From the IMG/VR virus record IMGVR_UViG_3300031999_006178, positions 1 to 42,758 of that record: 42,758 nucleotides of DNA; one strand, written 5' to 3'. This document shows, piece after piece, positions 1 through 6,619 of this stretch. The notes under the pieces were generated by a model. The model was given only the letters and a program-made list of their open reading frames with translations, was not told the DNA's origin and did no database searches. The number at the start of each line of letters is the position of its first letter. Within the stretch, counting starts at the first letter, position 1. A program made the translations under genes and the position numbers. The stretch is from a virus.

Positions 1-30
1 ACCCGCGTCGGGCGCGGGCGGCGGGTCTTA
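1..30. other. presumed left host flank
   Basis: Short GC-rich stretch outside the outermost transposase-site copy. Frame 1 is open (TRVGRGRRVL) and would join in frame to the dockerin-like reading frame at the right end if the CTTA at 27-30 and 42645-42648 were the shared target bases. This is only a weak hint, because Mu-type elements normally duplicate 5 bp and here the fifth base differs on either side. Confidence 0.4.
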
Positions 31-40
31 AAAGCATATA

Positions 41-166
41 GGTTCTGCGCAAATGGCCGATGCTACATAAGTCTATGAATACGCGGTGGTTACGTGCGAA
101 AACGGGCAAAACTCGGTTCTGCGCTGCGCAGGCCGAAAACAGGGGTCGGTGCGTGGTTCTGCGCTG
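41..166 (+). repeat. left-end transposase-binding sites (three copies)
   Basis: GGTTCTGCGC occurs at 41-50, and GGTTCTGCGCTG at 115-126 and 155-166, all in the same orientation pointing inward. The second copy is preceded by CTC and the third by GTGCGT, exactly as the two inverted copies at the right end, so sites two and three correspond one-to-one to right-end sites. Three unevenly spaced left sites (74 and 40 bp apart) resemble the L1-L3 layout of Mu. Binding by the local transposase is inferred. Confidence 0.8.
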
Positions 167-262
167 AGCGAGAGGCACATTTCGAGTGCGTTTTTGGTGT
201 GTAAGTGCCGGTGGGACAAGGGGTTATAAATATTCTTCGAGGATGAGTGCAAAACGGGTAGA

Positions 263-290
263 ATCGGACATATCGGACGTGGTATCGGAC
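263..290 (+). promoter_or_regulatory. triple ATCGGAC operator-like repeat
   Basis: ATCGGAC occurs three times in the same orientation at 263-269, 272-278 and 284-290. About 35 bp upstream is the AT-rich stretch TTATAAATATTC (near 226-237), unusual in this GC-rich element. A hairpin GGACG-loop-CGTCC follows at 287-303. The whole 167-380 stretch between the left end and the last early gene has no credible gene. An operator or accessory protein site is inferred. Confidence 0.4.
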
Positions 291-380
291 GGTTTTTACG
301 TCCAAACAACGATCGAGGCCCCTGGCAAGTTCCGTGCCAGACGGCGTTGCACTGCCTGTGAGTTTGTCTCGTGTTCCACA

Positions 381-1625
381 TCAAACGACCATCTTAGCGG
401 CGGCGGATAGGGCTGTCAACTCCTCGCGAATGGCCCGAAGGCGCGGGATCAGACTGAGGACTCTGCGGGTGGCGATCTGCATCTCCGTTCGGGAGCGGTC
501 CCTGCTCCAGGACTCGATCCGGGCATCGATGTCGCGGCGCACGGCGCCGGGCAAGCCGTCCCACCAGAGACGAAGGGTGGCGATCAGTTCAAACTTGGCA
601 TGGCGGTCGCCCTTGGCGACGCGGAGGAAGAAACCACGCCAACGGGGGTCGAGGGATTGCAACCAGGTGACCAAGGGGTGCGGGGACGAAGGGGCGGAGG
701 GACGGAGGGACGAAGCGTTGGAGGGTTCAAGCGTTGAAGACTTCAAGTTGTGGATCGCGGCGCGGGTGGCGTGGTCGTAGACGTCACGCTTGCGGGAACG
801 TGGGTCGGGAATGTCCGGCCAACGGATGGTTTGCGGCGACCGGAGTGGGACGGAGCCGGGGGCGGTTGTGCTACATTCTCGGCGGTAGTCGTTCTTGTCG
901 CAGGCGCGAAAGAGCCAGGTCTCAAAGTCGTACCGGGCCCAGCGAGCGAAAGGTTTGAACGGGAAACGCTGACGGTCGCAGGGCCAGGAGTAAAGACAGT
1001 CGATGGAGGCGAGAACGTCGGCGATCGGGAGGGACGAAGGGACGGAGGGATGGAGGGATGAGGGGCGGAGAAGAGATGCGGCGGAGTGCATCATCGGCGT
1101 GTCGATGCGATCGGCGTTGCCGATGCGGAAACACCACCAGGCGCAGATGAGAACGGCGTCGGAGGCGGTTTGAGGATCGAGGGAGAGGACGGCGGAAGGG
1201 GCGGGGGCGTAACGATCGCAGAGGCCGGCCGGACCTTCGATGTCGAGCTTGCGCGACCAGGCCTGAAGCGATCGCGGGCTGCATTTGATCGAAGCGGAGT
1301 CGGAGACCTGATTGGCGAGGCTGATACGCGAAGTCTTGGGATTCTGCTCGCACAACTCACACCAGCGGGTGACGAGAGACAAACGGGCCTCAGCCTGATT
1401 GTCGATCATCGAATGTCGAATGTCGAATGGACCGCTTCCTGACGGGCGCGGCTCTGGTGCGCGGTTGCGGTAGAGGATTACCACGCTCGTGCGGCCGCCG
1501 ACCGAATAAGGAAATTCCACGCGGCCGGTGACGCGATCGCCGTCGCGAGAGGCGAAAATACGCACACTGGCAAGCTCGATCGAGGGGCGTTCGATGGGGG
1601 TTTGAATGGCGGTCGAGAGGGTCAT
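381..1625 (-). CDS. composite protein with transposase-type HTH and repeat-encoded linkers
   Basis: 414 aa, last gene of the leftward early operon. The start codon overlaps the stop of the ASCH gene (ATGA). Residues 1-55 form a small strand-rich segment (VRIFASRDGDRVTGRVEF). A linker from repeat families G and C (EPRPSGSG, then FDIRHSMIDNQ) follows. Next comes a region whose CSPRSLQAWSRKL...GLCDRYAP resembles the ISLRSLQSWW...LEALVDRYA helix-turn-helix of the transposase. Two family-B tracts encode Ser/Pro/Arg-rich linkers (SLRPSAPSSPHP type) before the helical C-terminal segment ending SAAAKMVV. Function unknown. A regulator or accessory end-binding protein is possible. The gene looks assembled from pieces joined by repeats. 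Confidence 0.7.
   Translation of the reverse strand: MTLSTAIQTPIERPSIELASVRIFASRDGDRVTGRVEFPYSVGGRTSVVILYRNRAPEPRPSGSGPFDIRHSMIDNQAEARLSLVTRWCELCEQNPKTSRISLANQVSDSASIKCSPRSLQAWSRKLDIEGPAGLCDRYAPAPSAVLSLDPQTASDAVLICAWWCFRIGNADRIDTPMMHSAASLLRPSSLHPSVPSSLPIADVLASIDCLYSWPCDRQRFPFKPFARWARYDFETWLFRACDKNDYRRECSTTAPGSVPLRSPQTIRWPDIPDPRSRKRDVYDHATRAAIHNLKSSTLEPSNASSLRPSAPSSPHPLVTWLQSLDPRWRGFFLRVAKGDRHAKFELIATLRLWWDGLPGAVRRDIDARIESWSRDRSRTEMQIATRRVLSLIPRLRAIREELTALSAAAKMVV
676..738 (+). repeat. family B tract inside the 381-1625 gene
   Basis: Degenerate octamers of the GGGACGAA/GGGACGGA type, followed by AGGGTTCAAGCGTTGAAG. It is read on the minus strand as a Ser/Pro-rich linker without breaking the frame. 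Confidence 0.75.
1028..1070 (+). repeat. family B tract inside the 381-1625 gene
   Basis: GGGACGAA, GGGACGGA, GGGATGGA, GGGATGAG in tandem. The minus strand reads SSLHPSVPSSLP within the host frame. Confidence 0.8.
1400..1455 (+). repeat. family C plus family G repeats inside a gene
   Basis: Heptamers GAATGTC at about 1410-1430 are directly followed by the G unit CCGCTTCCTGACGGGCGCGG at 1432-1455. Both are read through in frame on the minus strand and separate the N-terminal segment from the HTH region. Confidence 0.75.
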
Positions 1626-2026
1626 GGTCCAACCTCCGCGAACGCAAGCGGGCGCGTGACTTCGACGTCATAAAGACGATGCTTGCCACGCACGGGAAAG
1701 GGAACAATCCTCCGGATGTTGTCGAGAACCCAGGCGTAGGCTCCCGGTTCCCATGCGCAACACGCCGCCAACACTTCCCGATGCGTTTGCGCCATCGGAC
1801 GACAGTCCGCAAGGTTGACCAGGGCGACGGCGTGCCCGTAGTAGACGCCGGGATACCCGCAACGGCGCAAAGTCGAGCAAATGAGCAGTTCACCGCGATA
1901 CGACGTCCGCCAGCGCCGCGTTTCGATGGTTTTCACGCCCTCGGCGATCATGTTGGCCCAGGGTTGGTGCAGGGATATCGCCTTCATCAAGACGGACGGC
2001 GTTTGAACGGCGGTCGAGGGGGTCAT
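1622..2026 (-). CDS. ASCH-domain protein
   Basis: 134 aa. MKAISLHQPWANMIAEGVK followed by TIETRRWRTSYRGELLICS is the ASCH-fold signature: the QPW near the N-terminus, K-T-I-E-R, and a Y-R-G strand. ASCH proteins bind RNA or modified nucleosides, and some bacterial members hydrolyse N4-acetylcytidine. They are common phage accessory genes. The overlapping ATG at 2026 (ATGA with the upstream stop) adds 13 residues before the canonical MKAIS start at 1987, so either start is possible. The 13-residue leader (MTPSTAVQTP) matches the leader of the next gene (MTLSTAIQTP), pointing to a duplicated start module. Substrate unknown. Confidence 0.85.
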   Translation of the reverse strand: MTPSTAVQTPSVLMKAISLHQPWANMIAEGVKTIETRRWRTSYRGELLICSTLRRCGYPGVYYGHAVALVNLADCRPMAQTHREVLAACCAWEPGAYAWVLDNIRRIVPFPVRGKHRLYDVEVTRPLAFAEVGP

Positions 2027-2649
2027 GGATCGAAGAACTCCATCTCCACGCTTCTAGGCTCGGATTCGCCGAACGTACTGCCGGGTGTGGAGTTATCATC
2101 ACGTCGGCTTTGCGGCGCGGTGCGAACCTTCGTCCCGTATTCGCGCAGCCACCTCGACGTCGCCGCGTAACTTGCCGGCCACATCCAGGCGTTTTGGACC
2201 GCCTTGGCGCACGTCATCTCGTGGCACGTCTTCATCGTGAAACGCTGCGGGGCGTGGTATAGGCCATAGAAGTAATCAATCGCCTCTTGCGATCGCCGTT
2301 CATACGCCTCTCCACCCTTCGGTTTGTTCCCCCGCCGGTCGATCAACCCTTCGACTCCGCGGATCGATCGATCATCGCCGATCGCGTAGTACCTCGCCCG
2401 CCACAATTGAAGCGTCCGAACCGAGATGGGGAAGTCGTCACTCTCCACCCCCTTGGCTTGGGCGACGATGCGCTCCGCCGCATCCGTCTCCGTCATCTCC
2501 CAAGGTTCGCCATACAACTTCTCCCACTCCTTCAGCCAGCGGCATCTCCTGTACGCCTGGTGGACCTTGCGCACCGGGTACCGGATGATTAGCGCCGGCT
2601 TCACGGGGTTTCGGCGCTCCATGTTGAAGTGCTGCGCGATCAGGGGCAT
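2023..2649 (-). CDS. stand-alone paralogue of the transposase DNA-binding domain
   Basis: 208 aa, start chosen where ATG overlaps the upstream stop (TGATG). Residues 25-173 align along their whole length with residues 34-190 of the transposase: RYPVRKVHQAYRRCRWLKEW versus FPRHDVERAYRKAYWMKEW; ISVRTLQLWRARYYAIGDD versus ISLRSLQSWWSAYNTIGDD; IRGVEGLIDR versus IRGLEALVDR; YFYGLYHAPQRFTMKTCHE versus FFYGLFRTERKLTLKLCHE. The alignment stops just before the catalytic core, so the DDE domain is absent. In Mu, repressor and transposase share the operator-binding fold, so a repressor, anti-transposase or end-binding regulator is inferred. The C-terminus (174-208) is unrelated and acidic. Confidence 0.85.
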   Translation of the reverse strand: MPLIAQHFNMERRNPVKPALIIRYPVRKVHQAYRRCRWLKEWEKLYGEPWEMTETDAAERIVAQAKGVESDDFPISVRTLQLWRARYYAIGDDRSIRGVEGLIDRRGNKPKGGEAYERRSQEAIDYFYGLYHAPQRFTMKTCHEMTCAKAVQNAWMWPASYAATSRWLREYGTKVRTAPQSRRDDNSTPGSTFGESEPRSVEMEFFDP

Positions 2650-2906
2650 CAGCGCGCCTCCACCGCGCAGAACTCGGAATCCTCTCGATGGGGGTTGGTC
2701 CGCGCGCGCCACCCGCGAGCGAATGCCCAATTCAGGAGTTTGCAGATCTCGGCTCCTGAGTACCTTTTGTCCGACCTCCACCATTCCGCCCAAAGCTCCT
2801 CCCCGGAGGCGCAGAGAACGACGTCGTACGAAGGCGGGCCTTGCCCTCGACGCTGAACGCGGAACTCCTCTCTCGGCGGAACGGTCGGTTGCTGTGTCTT
2901 GGACAT
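2649..2906 (-). CDS. small protein of unknown function
   Basis: 85 aa, preceded by AAAGGG in a good ribosome-site position and overlapping the next start by one base. The body (ELWAEWWRSDKRYSGAEICK, then LLNWAFARGWRART) is helical and Trp-rich. No family recognised. Its place directly before the transposase-domain paralogue, with coupled translation, suggests the two are made together. Confidence 0.6.
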   Translation of the reverse strand: MSKTQQPTVPPREEFRVQRRGQGPPSYDVVLCASGEELWAEWWRSDKRYSGAEICKLLNWAFARGWRARTNPHREDSEFCAVEAR

Positions 2907-2910
2907 CGTT

Positions 2911-3120
2911 CTAACCCTTTGAGATATTCAGGCTGATCTTAAACGGACCGAGCACCATCCATCCGCCGCTTGTTGCAACCTGATCGGCTTTGCGGGGTTT
3001 CCCTGCCCCGTTTATCTCACCCTTCCGAGCGAGGAGCCGATTGCCGTCAATCTCGATGGTAATCTTGTTCGTCTCGTCCAGATCGATCGTCAGGTTGTTG
3101 CTCTGTAAAACGCTCTTCAT
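2911..3120 (-). CDS. small protein of unknown function
   Basis: 69 aa. The start at 3120 has a strong AGGGAGG ribosome site. Longer starts in the same frame run through repeat sequence and are rejected. Strand-rich sequence (NNLTIDLDETNKITIEIDGN). It ends four bases before the next start. No family recognised. Confidence 0.6.
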   Translation of the reverse strand: MKSVLQSNNLTIDLDETNKITIEIDGNRLLARKGEINGAGKPRKADQVATSGGWMVLGPFKISLNISKG

Positions 3121-3189
3121 CACTACCTCCCTGTAATGGGGTTTCCAAATATCCTTGACCGCGCCAACGAGGTCGCGGTTCCTTTCGCA

Positions 3190-3255
3190 TTCGTCATTCG
3201 CCATTCGACATTCCCCCTGATCGGCCCCGCGCTTGCGCTTGGGGTTCGGAAAGGC
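3190..3255 (+). repeat. family C heptamers plus a GCTTGCGCTTGGGGTT repeat
   Basis: ATTCGTC, ATTCGCC, ATTCGAC (family C, inverted) followed by GCGCTTGCGCTTGGGGTTCG, whose reverse complement encodes NPKRKRG. I associate that string with repeats in planctomycete genomes, from memory and unverified. It forms the C-terminal tail of the 3194-3469 gene and the gap before 3120. Confidence 0.6.
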
Positions 3256-3469
3256 ACACGTCGGGGCGATCCAAAGAGGCGGAAACTTCACCCAACCGAT
3301 AGCTTGAGCGCATCAACTCCGTCACGCGCCAAACGTATTCGGGGTTGCAAGATCGCACGGTCAAAGCACCGCGCAACAGGATCAGATATCGGCCTTCCCG
3401 TTGCTCGAAAGCGACGAGCACGCCGTCGATCTCCCGGTTGAGAATGCGACGATGTAGAGGTTCGGCCAT
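3194..3469 (-). CDS. small protein of unknown function with repeat-derived tail
   Basis: 91 aa from the ATG five bases after the RecQ stop, so probably translationally coupled. Residues 1-60 (RRILNREIDGVLVAFEQREG, then RYLILLRG) look like a compact strand-rich domain. The last 20 or so residues are encoded by repeat sequence (SEPQAQARGRSGGMSNGE). No family recognised. Confidence 0.5.
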   Translation of the reverse strand: MAEPLHRRILNREIDGVLVAFEQREGRYLILLRGALTVRSCNPEYVWRVTELMRSSYRLGEVSASLDRPDVCLSEPQAQARGRSGGMSNGE

Positions 3470-3474
3470 AGCGT

Positions 3475-4947
3475 TCACGCAACTCCCAGGCACACGTCGC
3501 AGGCGCCGCAACCATTGTCCGCTTCCTTACGGGCGCGGCTCGGATCGACCGGCGGTGGTCGATGCTCCTGGCCGAAGTATTCGACTAGGTGGGCGTGACG
3601 ACACAGGGGGAGGGCGTCGCGGTACTTGAAACCGCAGAAGGCTTCCATGTCGCTGAGGGCGATCATCTTGCCGTGGTAAGCGGGATCGTCCGCTCCCTGA
3701 CGGTCGCGGTTCTGAAATATGGAGAGCCAATGGTGATGGTCGTCGGGGGAGTAGAGCAAGACGCACTCCGCGGGTCGGCCGTCGCGGCCGGCCCGGCCGA
3801 TCTCCTGATGATAGATATCCAGCGAAGAAGGCATTCCGTGGTGGATCACGAAACGGACGTCGGGCTTGTCGATGCCCATGCCGAAAGCGATGGTGGCGAC
3901 GACGATCCGCGATCTCTGATCGCGGACCAGAGCCCCGGCGTTCACGCCGGGGGAATTCCGCCCGCCATGAATGGCGGGGCTCGGGCACGGCGCGGAATCG
4001 GGGGCAATGAACCATTCGTGGACGGCGCGGCGCTCTTCGGAGGAAAGGCCGGCGTGATAGGGGCGGGCAGACAAACCGTATGCGGAAAGCATCGCGGCGA
4101 CGCGCTCAGTTTCGGCGCGGGTGGGGCAGTAGACGATGCCGTCGACAGCCGAAGGGACAGAGGGACGAAGGGACGAAGGGATCGAGCGGATCACCTTGAC
4201 CAAGTGGGCATCGGGGTCCCGCGGGTCGCGGAAAACAACGCGGAGGGTTAGGGTGGGGCGGTCGAAGTCGCCGATGAGTTCCACCGGTTTGCGGAGCATG
4301 AGGGATTCCTTGATCTGCTCGCGCACGCGCGGGGTGGCGGTGGCGGTGAAGGCGGCGACGGGAACGTGAGGGAACATCACCCGCAATTGGCCGAGTTTGG
4401 CGTATGCGGGACGGAAGTCGGGACCCCAGATGCTGATGCAGTGGGCCTCGTCGATGACGAAGCTGCGCAGTTCGCATTGCATGAGGACGGGCAGGAAGGC
4501 GAGATCGTCGCAGCGCTCAGGTGAAACGTAGAGCAGACGCAGACGGCCGTCCTTGGCGGCGCGGACCTTCTCATCGTTTATTCGCCAATGATCGCCGCTG
4601 TGGATGCAGTCGGCGGCGATGCCCCGCGACTTGAGGGCCATGATCTGATCGTCCATGAGGGCGATGAGGGGAGAAACAACGAGGGTCAGGCCGGACTCGG
4701 CGACGGCGGGAAGCTGATAGCAAAGACTTTTGCCGCTGCCGGTGGCCATGATGACCAGAGAGTCCTCGCCGTTCAGCGAAGCCTCGATCGCCTCGCGCTG
4801 CAGGGAGCGGAACTCGATCACGCCGAAGAGGCTCGCGGCCAGATTGCCAATTGTCGATTGCCGATTGTCGATTGAACGGCGAGAGCGGCGCTGACCCGTC
4901 GCTGGCGATCCGGGATTCGATCGTTGAATGGGCAGGGTTACCGTCAT
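3475..4947 (-). CDS. RecQ-type DNA helicase with in-frame repeat insertions
   Basis: 490 aa, a 3'-5' superfamily 2 helicase. Visible motifs: FRSLQ motif 0 (46-50), Walker A ATGSGKS (68-74), DEAHC with the aromatic-rich loop ISIWGPDFRP (166-180), motif III FTATATP (200-206), motif IV IVYCPTR (271-277), motif V VVATIAFGMGIDKPDVRF (349-366), motif VI QEIGRAGRDG (381-390), and zinc cysteines C449, C480, C483, C486. The winged-helix and HRDC domains are absent. Start at 4947 is favoured by AAAGGGAG upstream, but a GTG at 4971 overlapping the lipoprotein stop (GTGA) is possible. Repeat-encoded insertions lie at about residues 25-35, 255-266, 317-345, 410-420 and 465-478, between conserved motifs. 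A role in replicative transposition or recombination is inferred. Confidence 0.9.
   Translation of the reverse strand: MTVTLPIQRSNPGSPATGQRRSRRSIDNRQSTIGNLAASLFGVIEFRSLQREAIEASLNGEDSLVIMATGSGKSLCYQLPAVAESGLTLVVSPLIALMDDQIMALKSRGIAADCIHSGDHWRINDEKVRAAKDGRLRLLYVSPERCDDLAFLPVLMQCELRSFVIDEAHCISIWGPDFRPAYAKLGQLRVMFPHVPVAAFTATATPRVREQIKESLMLRKPVELIGDFDRPTLTLRVVFRDPRDPDAHLVKVIRSIPSSLRPSVPSAVDGIVYCPTRAETERVAAMLSAYGLSARPYHAGLSSEERRAVHEWFIAPDSAPCPSPAIHGGRNSPGVNAGALVRDQRSRIVVATIAFGMGIDKPDVRFVIHHGMPSSLDIYHQEIGRAGRDGRPAECVLLYSPDDHHHWLSIFQNRDRQGADDPAYHGKMIALSDMEAFCGFKYRDALPLCRHAHLVEYFGQEHRPPPVDPSRARKEADNGCGACDVCLGVA
3519..3543 (+). repeat. family G repeat in recQ
   Basis: CCGCTTCCTTACGGGCGCGG then CTCGG, read in frame as SRARKEADNG immediately before the final zinc cysteines. 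Confidence 0.8.
3690..3714 (+). repeat. family G repeat in recQ
   Basis: CCGCTCCCTGACGGTCGCGG then TTCTG, read in frame as FQNRDRQGAD after motif VI. It matches the copies at 12261 and 14947 closely. Confidence 0.75.
3929..3985 (+). repeat. family A double-hairpin element inside recQ
   Basis: AGAGCCCCGGCGTTCACGCC, then GGGGGAATTCCG, then CCCGCCATGAATGGCGGGGC and TCGGG. It lies between helicase motifs IV and V, where normal RecQ proteins have only a few residues, and is translated in frame on the minus strand as about 27 extra residues including AIHGGRNSPGVNAGA. The preceding TGATCGCGGACC is also present before the copy at 26250. Confidence 0.9.
4151..4184 (+). repeat. family B tract inside recQ
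   Basis: GAAGGGACAGAGGGACGAAG followed by another octamer, read on the minus strand as SIPSSLRPSVPS in the linker between the two helicase lobes. Confidence 0.85.
4842..4876 (+). repeat. family C heptamers in recQ N-terminus
   Basis: GATTGCC, AATTGTC, GATTGCC, GATTGTC, GATTGAA in tandem, read on the minus strand as SIDNRQSTIGN before motif 0. Confidence 0.85.
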
Positions 4948-4967
4948 GAGATCTCCCTTTGCGAGAT

Positions 4968-6011
4968 TCACTTCTCCGTGAACGGGGCGCTGGTTGCTTT
5001 CGGTGCGGCGGAGGGCAGCTTCCGTATTTGCACCGTAAGCGCTTGCCGTATCTCAAACGTGAGCGATTTCGCCGCCTCCGCGAATCGTACCACCCCTGGA
5101 TATATGATGACCTCCGCACCCGGTCCCCACTTGTCCAACACGAGATTGAGAGGGACGCCGACTTCTTCATCGAGCCAAAAGTTGTCGCCGTGACCTGGAC
5201 CGTAGAAATACAGCTTCGGAATGGTTGGCAATCGGCTGAGGGCTTGCAAACGGGCGTCGGCGAACTTCCGCCACCGATCTTCGACCGCACCACGTCCCTG
5301 ATACCGCAGATTCACGAACCGGAACCTCGACAAGGTCTTGGCTACGACCTCGCAAACGGCGGCGTTGCGATCCTGGGTTACTTGTTGAAAGCCGAAGATG
5401 CTCGGGTTCCACCAGTATTCGACGCCCGTTGGAAGCAGTTTCAGGCCGCTCGCCAGAAGGGCAAGGTCAATGGTTTGCGTGCCGTCAACGTAAGACTTCA
5501 TGGCCTTCTCATTCTCCAACAGCACAATCGGGATATGCGCGGCGGTCATTGGTTCTCCGGCAACGATAAGCCGGACCTCGGCGGCGACGTTGCGCCATCC
5601 CTCCACGTTGTCGAATTGCGGGAGTAGGTCCATTGTTTTGAGGCCGGGGATGATTCGCATGTTGGGAACGAGGGCCTTTAACGTCGTGAAAAGACTGGCC
5701 TTTCCGGGCATCGTCGAGACGATGCCGGCGTAGGCCAGACAGCTATCCCGCCATGTTTGCAGACCGAAGACGATTTCGTCGAGCATGCACGGTGGGTAAT
5801 TGAGTTCCACCCAGGGAATGACTTTCAGGGGGAAATATCTGCACAGTCGTGCTTCCGCGCCGACTTCACCGAAGGCGGACCCGGTCACCTTTGCCTTATC
5901 TGCGACCTCGGGTTTCGTCAGCCCGGGCATGGGAGGACTCGTTGCGGCGCACCCTTCGAGGGCATATCCGGCGATGAGTCCGAACAGAAATAACAACGCG
6001 ATCCGCTTCAA
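4968..6011 (-). CDS. lipoprotein, possibly TIM-barrel hydrolase-like
   Basis: 347 aa from a TTG that overlaps the upstream stop (TTGA) and follows AAGGAAA. This start gives a clean signal peptide, LKRIALLFLFGLIAGYALEGC, with the lipid-attachment Cys at residue 22. The longer open frame upstream is rejected. The mature part has alternating predicted strands and helices (VIPWVELNYPP; IPIVLLENEKAM; VEYWWNPSIF; KLYFYGPGHGD; EVIIYPGVVRF), with acidic and aromatic residues at strand ends as in TIM-barrel glycoside hydrolases. I cannot name a family. Its place in the early operon suggests expression with early lytic genes or in the lysogen: superinfection exclusion, envelope modification or a role in lysis are all possible. 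Confidence 0.7.
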   Translation of the reverse strand: MKRIALLFLFGLIAGYALEGCAATSPPMPGLTKPEVADKAKVTGSAFGEVGAEARLCRYFPLKVIPWVELNYPPCMLDEIVFGLQTWRDSCLAYAGIVSTMPGKASLFTTLKALVPNMRIIPGLKTMDLLPQFDNVEGWRNVAAEVRLIVAGEPMTAAHIPIVLLENEKAMKSYVDGTQTIDLALLASGLKLLPTGVEYWWNPSIFGFQQVTQDRNAAVCEVVAKTLSRFRFVNLRYQGRGAVEDRWRKFADARLQALSRLPTIPKLYFYGPGHGDNFWLDEEVGVPLNLVLDKWGPGAEVIIYPGVVRFAEAAKSLTFEIRQALTVQIRKLPSAAPKATSAPFTEK

Positions 6012-6619
6012 GGGATTTTCCTTTCTTCGCGGCTCAGAACGAGCCTTTCGTTTGGGTTGGACGGCGCGGCGGGACTTTCGCGGCGCGCCACCATGTCCTT
6101 CAACGCGCGGATCACCTCGCCCGCGCGGGCGGTGGTGAGGAGATCGCGGGGTTCCTTGACCTTCCAGTTCTTGAGGAACCACGCCGAGGCGGCGGCGAGG
6201 TTGCCCTCGAAATAGCGGAGCATCAGACGGCCGATTTGCTCGATGTGGTCCGACTGGATCGTGCGGGGAATGGAGCGCCCCAGAGCCCCGGCGTTTACGC
6301 CGGGCGGAATTCCCCCCGCATGAATGCGGGGACTCGGGCGATGACGGGGGCTCGGGCGGCGACGGCGATAGGGCCAGGGCTTGCCGCCCGGAGGATTAGG
6401 CAAGTCGCGGCCGGAGAAATGCTTGATCCAATCGGAGCAGTCCTTCGCGGAGAGGGCGCAGAGCGAACCGCCGACCATTGCCCGCAGTTCGTGAACGTCG
6501 AGGCCGCGCTTGAGCGCCGCGAGCACCAGGGTTTGATGCTGCTTCTTGCTGCTGGAGCGGGGAATGTCGTGCAGCGACGGGATTGGCGATTGGCGATTGG
6601 CGATTGTCGAATGAGTCAT
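6008..6619 (-). CDS. GemA-like (Mu gp16, DUF1018) protein with inserted palindromic repeat
   Basis: 203 aa. The N-terminal half (KQHQTLVLAALKRGLDVHEL, then SAKDCSDWIKHF) and the C-terminal half (DHIEQIGRLMLRYFEGNLAA, then SAWFLKNW and TARAGEVIRALKDMVARR) match the two-part layout of Mu GemA proteins, which modulate host gene expression and DNA topology early in infection. The start codon lies within a family-C heptamer tract, so the first 15 residues are repeat-encoded. A family-A element encodes residues of about 87-113 (PSPRIHAGGIPPGVNAGA) exactly between the two halves. It overlaps its neighbours on both sides (ATGA and TTGA). Confidence 0.75.
   Translation of the reverse strand: MTHSTIANRQSPIPSLHDIPRSSSKKQHQTLVLAALKRGLDVHELRAMVGGSLCALSAKDCSDWIKHFSGRDLPNPPGGKPWPYRRRRPSPRHRPSPRIHAGGIPPGVNAGALGRSIPRTIQSDHIEQIGRLMLRYFEGNLAAASAWFLKNWKVKEPRDLLTTARAGEVIRALKDMVARRESPAAPSNPNERLVLSREERKIP
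6282..6338 (+). repeat. family A element inside the gemA-like gene
   Basis: AGAGCCCCGGCGTTTACGCC through CCCCCGCATGAATGCGGGGA and CTCGGG, followed by an extra GACGGGGGCTCGGG copy of the 3' part. It is translated in frame between the two conserved halves of the protein. Confidence 0.9.
6581..6614 (+). repeat. family C heptamers covering a start codon region
   Basis: GATTGGC repeated three times, then GATTGTC and GAATGAG. The first codons of the GemA-like gene lie in this tract. Confidence 0.85.

Noticed and set aside
186-410. Small ORF near the left end
   Set aside because: No ribosome site, and it crosses the operator-like repeats and the 3' end of the opposite gene.
6012-6182. N-terminal extension of the lipoprotein frame
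   Set aside because: It overlaps the GemA-like gene, is basic, and would bury the signal peptide. The TTG at 6011 has a ribosome site and overlaps the stop.
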